DNA of 64,000 nucleotides. Source: Nitrosospira lacus. GTDB lineage: Bacteria; Pseudomonadota; Gammaproteobacteria; Burkholderiales; Nitrosomonadaceae. The stretch is from assembly GCF_000355765.4 (NCBI RefSeq), contig NZ_CP021106.3, positions 591,137-655,136 of the forward strand. Direction: 5' to 3'. Each line of letters opens with the position of its first letter. The stretch's first letter is position 1. Shown here in pieces: positions 39,409 to 48,686 of the stretch. Made by a program: the position numbers and the translations under genes. The notes under the pieces are model-generated. The model ran no database searches, was not told the DNA's origin, and saw only the letters and a program-made list of their open reading frames with translations.

Positions 39409-40107
39409 ATGATTCCCTGGCTTACTCCTGAATCTCGTTTTCCCCCGTTGAACTCCGCACTTCTCAAGCCCAATGGCTTGCTTGCCGCAGGTGGCGATCT
39501 CTCGCCACAGCGTCTGATCGAAGCTTACCGCTGTGGAATCTTTCCCTGGTTTAACGAGGGAGAGCCTATTCTATGGTGGAGCCCGGATCCGCGCATGGTG
39601 CTGTTTCCGGGCGAGCTTAAAATTTCTCGATCGCTAAGAAAAACGCTGAAGAAAAGCAACTATGAAATTCGTGTCGATAGCGCTTTTAGAGAGGTCATGC
39701 AGGCATGCGCCGCGCCACGCGGAGACCAGCCCGGGACGTGGATTCATGCGGGAATGATTTCAGCCTATGCTGCGTTGCATGAAATGGGAGTGGCGCATTC
39801 CGTCGAAGTGTGGATGCGTGGCGAATTAATGGGTGGGTTATATGGTGTTGCCCTGGGGAAAGTATTTTTTGGCGAATCGATGTTCTCCCGGATCTCGAAC
39901 GCTTCCAAAATCGCATTCGTGCATCTGGTAAGACAACTGGAGCGCCGGGATTTCCACATGATTGACTGCCAAATGAAAACCGCACATCTCGCTTCTCTCG
40001 GCGGACGTGAAATTTCCCGGCACGAATTTGGTCAGAAATTAAAAGAATTGGTAAACTACACTGAGCAAGTTGAAAAATGGTGCTTTGATCATGAGCCAAT
40101 TGAATGA
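39409..40107 (+). CDS. aat: leucyl/phenylalanyl-tRNA-protein transferase
   Basis: It adds Leu or Phe to proteins with N-terminal Lys or Arg, marking them for ClpS/ClpAP degradation. The 232 residues show [67 protein letters not shown] and [19 protein letters not shown], all hallmarks. It overlaps the next gene by 17 nt, so it is coupled to the second N-degron transferase. Confidence 0.96.
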   Translation: MIPWLTPESRFPPLNSALLKPNGLLAAGGDLSPQRLIEAYRCGIFPWFNEGEPILWWSPDPRMVLFPGELKISRSLRKTLKKSNYEIRVDSAFREVMQACAAPRGDQPGTWIHAGMISAYAALHEMGVAHSVEVWMRGELMGGLYGVALGKVFFGESMFSRISNASKIAFVHLVRQLERRDFHMIDCQMKTAHLASLGGREISRHEFGQKLKELVNYTEQVEKWCFDHEPIE

Positions 40108-40837
40108 TCTGCCTTCATCGGTACTACAGTTTTACACTACCGCATCCTATCCGTGTAGCTATCTACCGGAGAAATTGGCGCGGTCCCAGGTGGCGACTCC
40201 CAGTCACCTGATCGATACAGGCGTCTATGGCAAATTGGTGAAGGCCGGCTTCCGCCGGAGTGGTGCCTTTACCTATCGTCCTTACTGCGATAATTGTCGC
40301 GCCTGCGTGCCCGTGCGGATCGTCGTTGACGAATTGATTCTCAGGCGTGCTCATCGCCGCTCCTGGAAACGGCACCAGCACCTGGTTGCAACGCAACACG
40401 ATCTGTATTATCACGCCGACCACTACGCACTCTATCTGCGCTATCAGATGCGGCGCCACTACGGCGGGGGCATGGATCGCGACAGTCGCGAACAATACCG
40501 TCATTTTTTGTTGCCAAGCAATGTCAATTCCAGATTGGTCGAGTTTCACGAAAACGGACAGCTGCGCATGGTCAGCATCATCGACAAATTGCCGGATGGT
40601 ATATCATCTGTCTATACCTTCTTCGATCCGGATGTGCCAGGGGCGAGCTTTGGTACCTACAATATCTTGTGGCAGGCGCAGCAGTGTCTCACACTACGGC
40701 TCCCCTATCTCTATCTCGGCTACTGGATCAAGGAAAGCCGGAAAATGGCCTACAAAGCCGGCTTTGGGCCGTTACAAGGCCTGACTGATGGACAATGGGG
40801 GCCGTTGAGCAATGTACAAGACAGAGGTCGCACATAG
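40091..40837 (+). CDS. bpt: bacterial arginyl/leucyl-tRNA-protein transferase (Bpt/Ate)
   Basis: It adds Leu to N-terminal Asp or Glu in bacteria such as Vibrio (Bpt) and belongs to the ATE fold family. The 248 residues have the Cys-rich N-terminal motif [30 protein letters not shown], and [23 protein letters not shown] 40091 lies within the end of aat; a start at 40070 lacks conservation. The arrangement aat-bpt is common in Beta- and Gammaproteobacteria. Confidence 0.94.
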   Translation: MSQLNDLPSSVLQFYTTASYPCSYLPEKLARSQVATPSHLIDTGVYGKLVKAGFRRSGAFTYRPYCDNCRACVPVRIVVDELILRRAHRRSWKRHQHLVATQHDLYYHADHYALYLRYQMRRHYGGGMDRDSREQYRHFLLPSNVNSRLVEFHENGQLRMVSIIDKLPDGISSVYTFFDPDVPGASFGTYNILWQAQQCLTLRLPYLYLGYWIKESRKMAYKAGFGPLQGLTDGQWGPLSNVQDRGRT

Positions 40838-40885
40838 AAACTGTCGATGTTGGGCTCAACGATAAGCAGGCGTCTGATAGCAGTT

Positions 40886-41821
40886 CTATCGCTGCATTTT
40901 CCGTATGGCTGCCGCACGTTTTTCCAAAGGCGCTGCTTTGCTTGCGTAGCCAATATCACGATATAGCTGCGCCAAATTTTCAAGGCTCGTCGCAACATTT
41001 GGATGATCCGGGCCAAGCGTTTTTTCAGAAATAGCTAGTGCGCGCTTGAAAAGAGGCTCAGCATGCGGGAATTTCCCCTGGTCTCTATACAATCCTCCCA
41101 GGTTATTCAGACTGAGTGCCACGTTCGGATGATCCGGGCCAAGCGCTTTTTTTGAAATGATGAATGCACGTTTATAAAGCGGCTCGGCCTGCGCATACTG
41201 TTCCTGGGCCTGATATAGTTGACCCAGGTTGTTCAGGCTTATGGCGACATTGGGATGATCCGGGCCGAGAGCCTTTTCTAAAATTGCCAGCGCGCGTTTG
41301 AGAAGCGGCTCGGCCTGCGCATACTGTTCCTGGGCTTGATATAGCTGACCCAGGTTATTCAGGCTTATGGCGACATTGGGATGATCCGGGCCGAGGGTTT
41401 TTTCATCAATTGCCAATGCACGCTGATAGAGCGACTCGGCCTGCGTATATCGCTCCTGATTTCTGTACAGTGTTGCAAGATTATTCAGGCTTGCAGCGAC
41501 TTCCGGGCTCTCCGGGCCAAAGGATTTCTCAAAAATAGCCAGTGCGCGTTTGAAAAGCGGCTCAGCCTGCGTATACTGACCTTGTGCATTATGCAACAAG
41601 GCAAGGCTATTCAAACTCGTGGCCACGTCAGGATGATCAGGGTTCCGGATTTGTTCGGCTGTTTGCAGCGCCTTCTTCGCGGTTGCAGTGGCACGGGCAT
41701 AGTCCCCCTGCTGATAAAGTGATTCTACCTCCGAATTGAGCATCTCCCATTCCTCAGCGGCACGGGCGTACCCGCCAAGGGTCAGCAGAACGAGAACAAG
41801 AGAAAAAAAAACCTGCTTCAT
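40886..41821 (-). CDS. secreted TPR (kinesin-light-chain-like) repeat protein
   Basis: It is a 311-residue exported protein of unknown function. A signal peptide (about 1-21, QVFFSLVLVLLTLGGYARA) is followed by about six 42-residue tetratricopeptide units of the TPR_10/12 kind, each resembling LGPDHPNVAxSLNNLGxLYxxQ with QAEPLxKRALAI. The units are highly alike; two share 90 of 93 nt (see the repeat entry). Such proteins usually bind partners; none is obvious. It converges on bpt and diverges from pyrD. Confidence 0.85.
   Translation of the reverse strand: MKQVFFSLVLVLLTLGGYARAAEEWEMLNSEVESLYQQGDYARATATAKKALQTAEQIRNPDHPDVATSLNSLALLHNAQGQYTQAEPLFKRALAIFEKSFGPESPEVAASLNNLATLYRNQERYTQAESLYQRALAIDEKTLGPDHPNVAISLNNLGQLYQAQEQYAQAEPLLKRALAILEKALGPDHPNVAISLNNLGQLYQAQEQYAQAEPLYKRAFIISKKALGPDHPNVALSLNNLGGLYRDQGKFPHAEPLFKRALAISEKTLGPDHPNVATSLENLAQLYRDIGYASKAAPLEKRAAAIRKMQR
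41177..41395 (-). repeat. duplicated 126-bp TPR coding unit
   Basis: Bases 41177-41269 and 41303-41395 are 93 bp each, offset by exactly 126 bp, and differ at only three positions. The pattern continues with more diverged copies on both sides. It is a recent in-frame duplication inside the TPR gene. Confidence 0.85.
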
Positions 41822-42103
41822 AAGTGCGTCCCCCTAAAAACCCCGCGGATGATAGTGAAGATAGTGAATAATCCGCGATGATATCCATAAACATGAGCAG
41901 AAATAGCCGGATCGGATGTAACCAAGGATACTCTGAATAGATCCCGTGGATTGCGGCAATATATCCCACGCAAGATCTCTTTACATATTACCCGAGGTGC
42001 AATGCCCCGACTCCTTTCGGTAGACACCGTTTTTCGATCGTTGTCACCCATCCCAGAATAATCGTTTAGCAGGCTCACTATAGTTCCGGGTTAAAATGGG
42101 ACC

Positions 42104-43150
42104 ATGCTCTATTCATTGATCCGTCCGTTGCTATTCAGTCTCGATCCCGAAACAGCGCATCGTGCTACGTTCAATGCGATTGAGAAAGTTCACCGGCTTG
42201 GACTGCTAACCGGTGGCCCGATACCTTGCCAGCCGCGCAACGTCATGGGTCTGGATTTTCCCAATCCCGTCGGAGTGGCCGCCGGAATGGACAAGAATGG
42301 TGAGCATCTTGAGGCGCTTGCGTCGCTCGGCTTCGGTTTTATTGAAATTGGCACCGTTACACCTCGCCCCCAGCCGGGAAATCCCCGGCCACGTTTGTTC
42401 CGCATCCCTGAGGCAAACGCCATTATCAATCGCATGGGCTTCAATAATCAGGGTGTGGACAATCTGGTGGCGAATGTCAGGCGGTCAAATTACTATGGCA
42501 TACTCGGTATTAATATCGGCAAAAATTTCGATACGCCGGTGGAACGAGCCGCAGATGATTATCTGATTTGCTTGAGCAAGATCTATCGCCATGCAGGCTA
42601 TGTTGTCGTCAACATTTCTTCCCCTAACACGCCCCATCTTCGTCAACTGCAAAATGCCGAGGAGCTGGATCATTTATTGGGACTGTTGAAATCGAAGCAA
42701 ATGGAACTCGCCGACGAACACGCCAAATACACGCCCCTGGCGGTAAAGATTGCTCCCGATCTTGAGCCGCCGCAAATCGCGTCCATCGCGGCCTTGCTGA
42801 TGAAACATCAGATTGACGGCATTATCGCCACGAACACCACGCTTTCCCGGACTGGTGTGGAAGCATTGCCTCACGCCAGCGAGAAGGGTGGGTTAAGCGG
42901 TGCTCCGCTTAGAGAACGTGCCACCGCGGTTGTTCGCCACCTGCATGGTGTACTGCAAGGGGCGATACCCATCATCTCCGTGGGCGGCATCATGTGCGCG
43001 GCGGATGCAAAGGAAAAAATCGACGCGGGCGCAAGCCTGGTGCAGATTTACAGCGGCCTGATTTATCGTGGCCCCCAGCTCGTGAGTGAAGTTGCTCGTG
43101 CGCTCTGCGCATCGTCCGTGCCAGATCTTTTATGCCCGGGTTCGGGATGA
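42104..43150 (+). CDS. pyrD: dihydroorotate dehydrogenase (quinone), class 2
   Basis: It oxidises dihydroorotate to orotate with quinone in pyrimidine synthesis at the inner membrane. The 348 residues match class 2: an N-terminal membrane-associated helix pair, [43 protein letters not shown] with the catalytic Ser, and [17 protein letters not shown] with the FMN phosphate site. It overlaps the next gene by four bases (ATGA). Confidence 0.96.
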   Translation: MLYSLIRPLLFSLDPETAHRATFNAIEKVHRLGLLTGGPIPCQPRNVMGLDFPNPVGVAAGMDKNGEHLEALASLGFGFIEIGTVTPRPQPGNPRPRLFRIPEANAIINRMGFNNQGVDNLVANVRRSNYYGILGINIGKNFDTPVERAADDYLICLSKIYRHAGYVVVNISSPNTPHLRQLQNAEELDHLLGLLKSKQMELADEHAKYTPLAVKIAPDLEPPQIASIAALLMKHQIDGIIATNTTLSRTGVEALPHASEKGGLSGAPLRERATAVVRHLHGVLQGAIPIISVGGIMCAADAKEKIDAGASLVQIYSGLIYRGPQLVSEVARALCASSVPDLLCPGSG

Positions 43151-43821
43151 GCAGAGATTTGCTGATAGCGGATATCGATGCCATCCTGCCGCAAACACAG
43201 TGCCGTCAATGTGGCTTCTCTGGTTGTGAACCGTACGCGACAGCCATTGTGGAAGGCCGCGCCAATATTAACCAGTGCCCTCCCGGCGGGGAGCGAGGGA
43301 TACACAAACTGGCGGAGCTGCTGGGAGTGAAACCACTCCCGCTAGATACCCGACATGGCGTGGCAAAGCCGAAGGCGGTAGCGGTTATCGACGAGCAAGT
43401 CTGTATTGGTTGTACACTTTGCGTCCTGGCCTGTCCGGTCGATGCCATCGTGGGCGCGGCCAAACAAATGCATACTGTGCTCGCCGCGGAATGTACCGGC
43501 TGTGAACTGTGCGTCGCGCCCTGCCCGGTGGATTGCATCAAGATGATTCCCCTTAAGCAGCCGGGCAGCAGCATCTGGGCTGACCCTTATGCCCTGCTCG
43601 ATGATTCGCTGACGTACGAGGACCAGAAAAGAAAAGCCGCCGATCGCGCACGTGTGCGTTACCGGTTCAGATTAAAAAGGCTTGAGCGTGAAAAGCAGGA
43701 ACAGGAAGAAAGGCTTGCACAAAAAAACGGAGTAGTGAAATCCGTAAATGGCTCCTCAAACGGTGATTTGAAGAAAGCTGCCATCCAGGCTGTATTGGAA
43801 CGTGCCAAGGCTGACGGATAA
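43147..43821 (+). CDS. orphan RnfB/RsxB-like iron-sulfur protein
   Basis: It is a soluble relative of the RnfB subunit of the Rnf/Rsx electron-transfer complex. The 224 residues contain a 4Fe-4S domain ([21 protein letters not shown]) and two ferredoxin motifs ([16 protein letters not shown] and [16 protein letters not shown]). The hydrophobic N-terminal anchor of true RnfB is missing, and no rnfA, C, D, E or G is near, so it probably acts alone. The C-terminus is a charged helix. ATG 43147 overlaps the pyrD stop. Its placement just before nth suggests a possible link with the nth iron-sulfur cluster, but this is inference. Confidence 0.88.
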   Translation: MSRDLLIADIDAILPQTQCRQCGFSGCEPYATAIVEGRANINQCPPGGERGIHKLAELLGVKPLPLDTRHGVAKPKAVAVIDEQVCIGCTLCVLACPVDAIVGAAKQMHTVLAAECTGCELCVAPCPVDCIKMIPLKQPGSSIWADPYALLDDSLTYEDQKRKAADRARVRYRFRLKRLEREKQEQEERLAQKNGVVKSVNGSSNGDLKKAAIQAVLERAKADG

Positions 43822-43870
43822 CTGAAGAGCCTAATAGTACTAATCGTAGTAGCTATTTCCCCAAAAATAT

Positions 43871-44503
43871 ATGAATTCAACCATTCGCCGCGAAATTTTT
43901 ACCCGCTTCCAGGCGGTTAATCCTCATCCCACCACCGAGTTGGAATACGACTCCCCATTCGAGTTGCTGGTAGCGGTGGTGCTCTCCGCTCAAGCCACCG
44001 ATAAGAGCGTGAATCTGGCAACCCGGAAATTGTTTCTCAAGGCCAATACACCGGAGAAAATTCTCGCCCTGGGTGAAGCAGGATTGCGGGATGCCATCAA
44101 GAGCATCGGCCTATATAAAACTAAAGCAAAGAACCTTCTGGCGACTTGCACTCTGCTCATTGAGGACCACGGTAGCAAAGTGCCCCAAACTCGAGAGCAA
44201 CTGGAAAAATTGCCTGGCGTGGGACGTAAGACCGCCAATGTAATACTAAACACTGCATTTGGTGAACCCACTATCGCAGTGGATACCCATATTTTTCGTG
44301 TCGCCAACCGAACGGGAATCGCACCCGGCAAAACCGTACTCGAAGTGGAACTGAAACTCCTGAAGTGCATTCCAAGAGAATTCCGCCACGATGCCCACCA
44401 CTGGCTCATTTTGCATGGACGCTATGTATGCGTAGCGAGGAAACCGAAATGTGCCATATGCATCATTAATGATTTGTGCGAGTACAAGGACAAAAATCTT
44501 TGA
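43871..44503 (+). CDS. nth: endonuclease III
   Basis: It is a DNA glycosylase/AP lyase that removes oxidised pyrimidines in base-excision repair. The 210 residues have the helix-hairpin-helix LEKLPGVGRKTANV with the catalytic Lys near 120, the catalytic Asp in AVDTHIFRVANR, and a C-terminal 4Fe-4S motif with Cys spacing 6-2-5 (CVARKPKCAICIINDLC). Normal length. It follows the rnfB-like gene by 49 bp, as in many Proteobacteria. Confidence 0.97.
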   Translation: MNSTIRREIFTRFQAVNPHPTTELEYDSPFELLVAVVLSAQATDKSVNLATRKLFLKANTPEKILALGEAGLRDAIKSIGLYKTKAKNLLATCTLLIEDHGSKVPQTREQLEKLPGVGRKTANVILNTAFGEPTIAVDTHIFRVANRTGIAPGKTVLEVELKLLKCIPREFRHDAHHWLILHGRYVCVARKPKCAICIINDLCEYKDKNL

Positions 44504-44535
44504 TGAAAAACATCCCTGTTTTGGTTACGTCTTGA

Positions 44536-44964
44536 ATGTTTAATCCCTCAAGAGAACAAGCGCGCCAATTTTTCTTCGATACCTGGCAAAAATACAGGGA
44601 GCGAGAGATGCTCTCCGCGATGGAAGGCATGGCGCTTGAGGTGATCTTGCAGCATCCGGAATACCATACCCTGCTTGACGACATAGAGCATTATCAAGAC
44701 AAGGATTACTTGCCCGAAATGGGCGATACCAATCCTTTTCTGCATATGAGCATGCATATCGCCATCAGGGAACAACTTTCGATAGACCAGCCTGCGGGAA
44801 TTCGCCAGCGATTTGAGCGATTGCTAACCAAGACCGGCGATGAACATGCCGTTATGCATCAAGTGATGGAGTGTCTGGCGGAAATGATCTGGCAAGCGCA
44901 ACGCAGCCGATCAGCGCTGGATGCAACGGTTTACTTCGAATGCCTGGATCGGTGGGGTAATTGA
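44536..44964 (+). CDS. DUF1841 family protein
   Basis: It is a conserved 142-residue proteobacterial protein of unknown function. It begins MFNPSREQARQFFFDTW and has NPFLHMSMHIAIREQLSIDQPAGI and HQVMECLAEMIWQAQR, the hallmarks of DUF1841. It is 32 bp downstream of nth in the same orientation, the usual neighbour. Role unknown; the His-containing motif HMSMHIA could bind metal, but this is speculation. Confidence 0.88.
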   Translation: MFNPSREQARQFFFDTWQKYREREMLSAMEGMALEVILQHPEYHTLLDDIEHYQDKDYLPEMGDTNPFLHMSMHIAIREQLSIDQPAGIRQRFERLLTKTGDEHAVMHQVMECLAEMIWQAQRSRSALDATVYFECLDRWGN

Positions 44965-45316
44965 TCCGTACTTGATGAGTCGCGCGATCTTGTTTATCTG
45001 CACACTGGTGAGCGGACAGGAAAAAGTTCTTCCTGTTCGCTGGAGCTTCCGGACTTCCGTGGAGCGTATTGCGGCTAAACAAGAATACCCACAAGACATA
45101 CGATGAAGACCATACTTAACTACGATCCCAAGAAGCGCAACACCATAAGCCTCAAATGAGCGTCAGATTTAGCCGCTCATTTGAGCCGCACAAAAGGGTG
45201 GTCGGCTTTGTCAGAAGGCTTGGCGCGGAAGGTCCGCCACTTTCGCCGTCACCGTTCGCGTGCCCTGTCTCGCAAAGGCGTCGCGCGGGCCGCCTGGTAT
45301 CTATTCAGGCTCCCAA
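44965..45316. other. intergenic region with an inverted repeat
   Basis: These 352 bases lie between DUF1841 (plus) and a cytochrome gene (minus), so the two converge. A perfect 12-bp inverted repeat lies at 45151-45185. A mini frame at 45103-45159 continues in frame past its TGA as an open stretch to 45348 but is not similar to a recognised family. Confidence 0.5.
45151..45185. terminator. 12-bp perfect inverted repeat, possible bidirectional terminator
   Basis: CTCAAATGAGCG (45151-45162) and CGCTCATTTGAG (45174-45185) are exact complements around an 11-nt spacer. It lies between converging genes, which suits termination, but no T-run follows; it might instead be a binding site. Confidence 0.45.
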
Positions 45317-45643
45317 TCAATATTTGGTTTTCAGACCAGATTGAGTAGCAAAATAGGCCGCCAGATTTTCAATGTCTTCTTTGCTTAACGCCGCAGCCAT
45401 GCCTGCCATTATGGGATCTTTACGGGCACCTGATTTATATTCATTCAGGGATTTTTCAACATAGCTTGCATGCTGTCCGGCAATCTTCGGGAAAGCTGGG
45501 GCGGGACTGTTGCCATCAGGGCCGTGACACGCAGCGCAAACCTCAGCCGCCTTCTTCTTGCCAGCCTCGATATTGGCTGCTATCCCATGACCGGAAATCA
45601 CAAGCAATGCACCGCTCACCGCGGCAATAACAAAATTTTTCAT
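45317..45643 (-). CDS. periplasmic monoheme cytochrome c (c553-like)
   Basis: It is a small class I cytochrome that shuttles electrons in the periplasm. The 108 residues have a signal peptide (about 1-22, VIAAVSGALLVISGHGIA), the heme site CAACH and Met ligand in DPIMAGMAAALS. The C-terminal helix is ENLAAYFATQ. It is 26 bp downstream of a second, related cytochrome on the same strand; the two look like the halves of a diheme cytochrome c4. Partners are not in the window. Confidence 0.9.
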   Translation of the reverse strand: MKNFVIAAVSGALLVISGHGIAANIEAGKKKAAEVCAACHGPDGNSPAPAFPKIAGQHASYVEKSLNEYKSGARKDPIMAGMAAALSKEDIENLAAYFATQSGLKTKY

Positions 45644-45669
45644 AAGGCCTTCCTTGCGTAATAAATAAA

Positions 45670-45999
45670 TTATTTTCCGGAACCTGCATAATAAGCAGCC
45701 AAGTCTTCCATATCCTGGTCGGAGAGGGTGGCAGCGATGCCCTTCATGCTGGGATGATTGCGGGCATCCGTTTTATATGCCTGGAGCGCCTTGACCAGGT
45801 ATTCCGCATGCTGGCCGCCGATTCGCGGGACGTTATATACCGTGGGATAGGATGTCCGGTATCCTTCTATGCCATGACAGCCGACGCACATGGCATTTTT
45901 CTGTTTTCCCGCTACCGGGTCACCGGCTGCATGAGCGGCGCCGGCAAATGCCAGAAGCAAACCCCATGCAAATATATTCACAATTGCTGGTCGTTTCAT
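45670..45999 (-). CDS. periplasmic monoheme cytochrome c
   Basis: It is a paralogue of the preceding cytochrome (109 residues). The signal peptide covers about 1-24 (NIFAWGLLLAFAGAAHA). It has the heme site CVGCH and Met ligand region HPSMKGIAATLS, and the segment RIGGQHAEYLVKALQAYKTDARNHP aligns with KIAGQHASYVEKSLNEYKSGARKDP in its neighbour. ATG 45999 with GAGGG upstream is preferred over a start 19 codons earlier. It is first in a two-gene transcript. Confidence 0.9.
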   Translation of the reverse strand: MKRPAIVNIFAWGLLLAFAGAAHAAGDPVAGKQKNAMCVGCHGIEGYRTSYPTVYNVPRIGGQHAEYLVKALQAYKTDARNHPSMKGIAATLSDQDMEDLAAYYAGSGK

Positions 46000-46090
46000 T
46001 ATAAGTGCCCTCTTTTCAAAAAGAGCGACTCTAAACGATGTGTCATTCCTGGTCAACGAATAAAATAGCAGGATGTATGTGAACTTATTG

Positions 46091-48016
46091 TTACTTTTTT
46101 TGTCTTGGTGCTGATTGTTTCGCTTCCAGTTCTTCCCACCGGGTGAGATGTTTCATGAGTTCCGCCTCAATGACAGCAAGGCGCTCCTGCAGGGATTTGG
46201 CCTCCTCCGGGTAGTCACGGTAGATATCCGGGGAGCATAAGTGGCGGGTAATATCGGCTTGCTCGCGTTCCAGAGTCTCGATTTTTGCGGGTAACTCGTC
46301 AAGTTCGCGCGTTTCATTGTAACCCAATTTGACGCGGGTGACCGTTTCTTGCATTTTCTCGGTCGAGATAGGAGATCGTGGTTTGGTCGTTTGTGGCTTT
46401 ATTGCTGTTTTCAAATGGCTTTTTGCCCGGACCCAATCTTCGTAGCCCCCCACGTACTCACGTAGTATGCCATTGCCTTCGAATGCGATTACCTGGGTTA
46501 CCACATTATCAAGAAACTCCCGGTCATGGCTTACCAGGAACAGTGTGCCGGAATAGTTTTGCAGCAATACCTCAAGCAGCTCCAGTGTTTCGATATCCAG
46601 ATCGTTCGTCGGCTCATCCAGGACCAGTATGTTAGCCGGGCGGGTGAACAACCTTGCCAGCAGCAGCCGGTTGCGTTCTCCGCCAGACAGCGATTTTACG
46701 GGCGAACGCGTCCGCGCGGGTGCAAACAAGAAGTCCTCCAGGTAACTGATAACATGCTTCTTTATCCCGCCGATGTCGATGAAATCGGAGCCTTGGCTAA
46801 TCGTCTCGATCAGTGTCGCTTCCTCATCTAATTGTTCGCGCATCTGATCAAAATAGGCGACCGTGAGCTTGGTCCCTTGCCGTACGTTTCCCGCATCAGG
46901 CTGCAACTCACCCAGTATCAGCTTGAGTAAGGTAGATTTTCCCGCACCATTGGGCCCCAGCAACCCTACGCGGTCGCCACGCAGGATGCGGCAGGAAAAG
47001 TCTTCGATGATGATTTTATCGCCGTAGCTTTTGCTGACATGTTCCAGCTCGGCGACCATCCGGCCTGATCTCGCGCCTTCGTCGACGTTGAGACGAACGG
47101 TTCCCACCCGTTCGCGGCGAGCGGCACGTTCCAGCCGCAACGTTTCCAGCCGCCGCACCCTCCCCTCATTCCGGGTACGGCGCGCCTGGATCCCCTTGCG
47201 TATCCACACTTCTTCCTGCGCCAGCACTTTGTCGAATTTTTGATTATGAGTGGCTTCAACTTCCAGCAACTCCATTTTCTTCTGTTGATATTCAGCAAAA
47301 TTACCGGGAAAAACCGTTAAATTTCCGCGATCGAGTTCGATAATTCGCGTTGCCACGTTATTAAGAAAGCGGCGATCATGGGTAACAAACAGTACGCTTC
47401 CGATAAAATCTCGAAGTAGTCCTTCCAGCCATTCGATAGAGAGAAAATCAAGATGGTTTGTCGGTTCATCCAGCAGCAGCACGTCGGGAGATATCACAAG
47501 CGCACGGGCCAGTGCAACCCGCTTTTTTAGCCCGCCGGAAAGCTGTCCGATCAACGCATCGGTGGGAAGGTTGAGTTTGTCAATGGCGGTTTCCACCCTT
47601 CCCTGAATACGCCATCCATCCTGGGTCTCCAGCTCGGTTTGCAAATCCTGTAGACGAGAAAGAAGTGCGCCGGTATCTCCCGTGCCGTCGCTCAAGGCAT
47701 GAGAAACTGCATGGTAATCGAGTAATGTTTGACTGACCGCACCTAATCCCTTGGAGACTTCCTGAAATACGGTGAGAGCCGCATCCAGTTCCGGCTCCTG
47801 CGGCACGTAAGCCAGTCTCAAGGCGGGCGCACGCCAGATTTTGCCATCGTCCGCCTTGCTTTCTTCCGCCAGAATGCGCAGCAGGCTTGACTTGCCGCCG
47901 CCATTTCTGCCGATCAGGCCAATACGCTCGCCGGAATCCAGCTGCAAATCCACCTGATCAAGCAATGTATGATGTCCGAAAGCCAGACTGACTTTTTCGA
48001 GAGTGAGGAGAGGCAT
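46091..48016 (-). CDS. uup: ABC-F ATPase (Uup-like)
   Basis: It is a soluble tandem-ABC protein of the Uup branch of ABC-F ATPases, linked to ribosome function and genome stability. The 641 residues hold two ATPase domains: first GRNGGGKSSLLR and LSGGLKKRVALARAL with LLDEPTNHLD, then [12 protein letters not shown] and LSGGERNRLLLARLF with LVLDEPTNDLD. A C-terminal coiled coil (about 550-635) is the Uup hallmark. No membrane segment is seen, as expected. Confidence 0.92.
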   Translation of the reverse strand: MPLLTLEKVSLAFGHHTLLDQVDLQLDSGERIGLIGRNGGGKSSLLRILAEESKADDGKIWRAPALRLAYVPQEPELDAALTVFQEVSKGLGAVSQTLLDYHAVSHALSDGTGDTGALLSRLQDLQTELETQDGWRIQGRVETAIDKLNLPTDALIGQLSGGLKKRVALARALVISPDVLLLDEPTNHLDFLSIEWLEGLLRDFIGSVLFVTHDRRFLNNVATRIIELDRGNLTVFPGNFAEYQQKKMELLEVEATHNQKFDKVLAQEEVWIRKGIQARRTRNEGRVRRLETLRLERAARRERVGTVRLNVDEGARSGRMVAELEHVSKSYGDKIIIEDFSCRILRGDRVGLLGPNGAGKSTLLKLILGELQPDAGNVRQGTKLTVAYFDQMREQLDEEATLIETISQGSDFIDIGGIKKHVISYLEDFLFAPARTRSPVKSLSGGERNRLLLARLFTRPANILVLDEPTNDLDIETLELLEVLLQNYSGTLFLVSHDREFLDNVVTQVIAFEGNGILREYVGGYEDWVRAKSHLKTAIKPQTTKPRSPISTEKMQETVTRVKLGYNETRELDELPAKIETLEREQADITRHLCSPDIYRDYPEEAKSLQERLAVIEAELMKHLTRWEELEAKQSAPRQKK

Positions 48017-48139
48017 GATGGGGAAGCGCTATTTCAGCATAATTAACAGGGGGCGCAATTCTGCCATGCTTGACACGCCTTGGCAAAATCTATTCTTCGG
48101 TATCGGGGTATGCCTTGTTCGCTGACGGAGCGGGCTTCA

Positions 48140-48655
48140 TCAAAAGTCAAGCGGTGGCCCCTGCCACATACCGTCTCGCGGCCGCGCGCGAGCGAGCGCC
48201 TGAATTGCGCCGCACCACCCCTCGCACGCGTTGCGTCCCGGCCGGCTGCGCCAGATATTCAACAACCCCTTGCACCTCGCATAGAAATGGAAAAATTGCA
48301 TGACTCGCCGGCGTTGCAGGAGGTCTGGAGAATGATTACTGCAGATGAGCTTGTCGTCCGTCATGCCGCGGTCTGTCAAAATTACGGCTCCCCAGGCCTT
48401 GACTCGTATCCGTGTACCATACGGCAGGCGTGGACCCAGCACCACTGCATCGAGAAGGTCACCCTCGAGGCCCACGTAACTCGGTACAGAGCCGTAGTTG
48501 AAGGGACATGGCAAGGGTGAGATAAAATCAATGCTGCCCGTGGAGCCACGTTTAAGGAAGCTGCCTCGCGGAACCTCGATTACCACCTCCACTACCGGGG
48601 GTTCGGGCGGCGTCCCCTGGTCTGCGTGTGGGGGATAGCAATCCGTGGCACTCAC
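48140..48655 (-). CDS. divergent family I inorganic pyrophosphatase-like protein
   Basis: It is a 171-residue relative of family I inorganic pyrophosphatase. It keeps VVIEVPRG, a Lys in FLKRG, FNYG, GLEGDLLDAVVLGP and TDRGMTDDKLIC, so several acidic and Lys residues of the active site align. The E. coli Glu31, Arg43 and Tyr51 positions seem lost (KRG for KYE, a shortened loop, Cys for Tyr), Asp65 is Glu, and Lys142 is Ala. The C-terminal part (FFHFYARCKGLLN, GRNACEGW) is Cys-rich. GTG 48655 is chosen because GAGGGG lies about 9 nt upstream. It lies 31 bp after corC, where lnt is commonly found. Activity is uncertain. Confidence 0.8.
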   Translation of the reverse strand: MSATDCYPPHADQGTPPEPPVVEVVIEVPRGSFLKRGSTGSIDFISPLPCPFNYGSVPSYVGLEGDLLDAVVLGPRLPYGTRIRVKAWGAVILTDRGMTDDKLICSNHSPDLLQRRRVMQFFHFYARCKGLLNIWRSRPGRNACEGWCGAIQALARARPRDGMWQGPPLDF

Positions 48656-48686
48656 GGTCTGAATCCCCTCAACGTTTGTCGTATTC

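Noticed and set aside
40880-41830. Regular repeats that could suggest a CRISPR array
   Set aside because: The 126-bp period is a multiple of three, encodes 42-residue TPR units and has no spacers.
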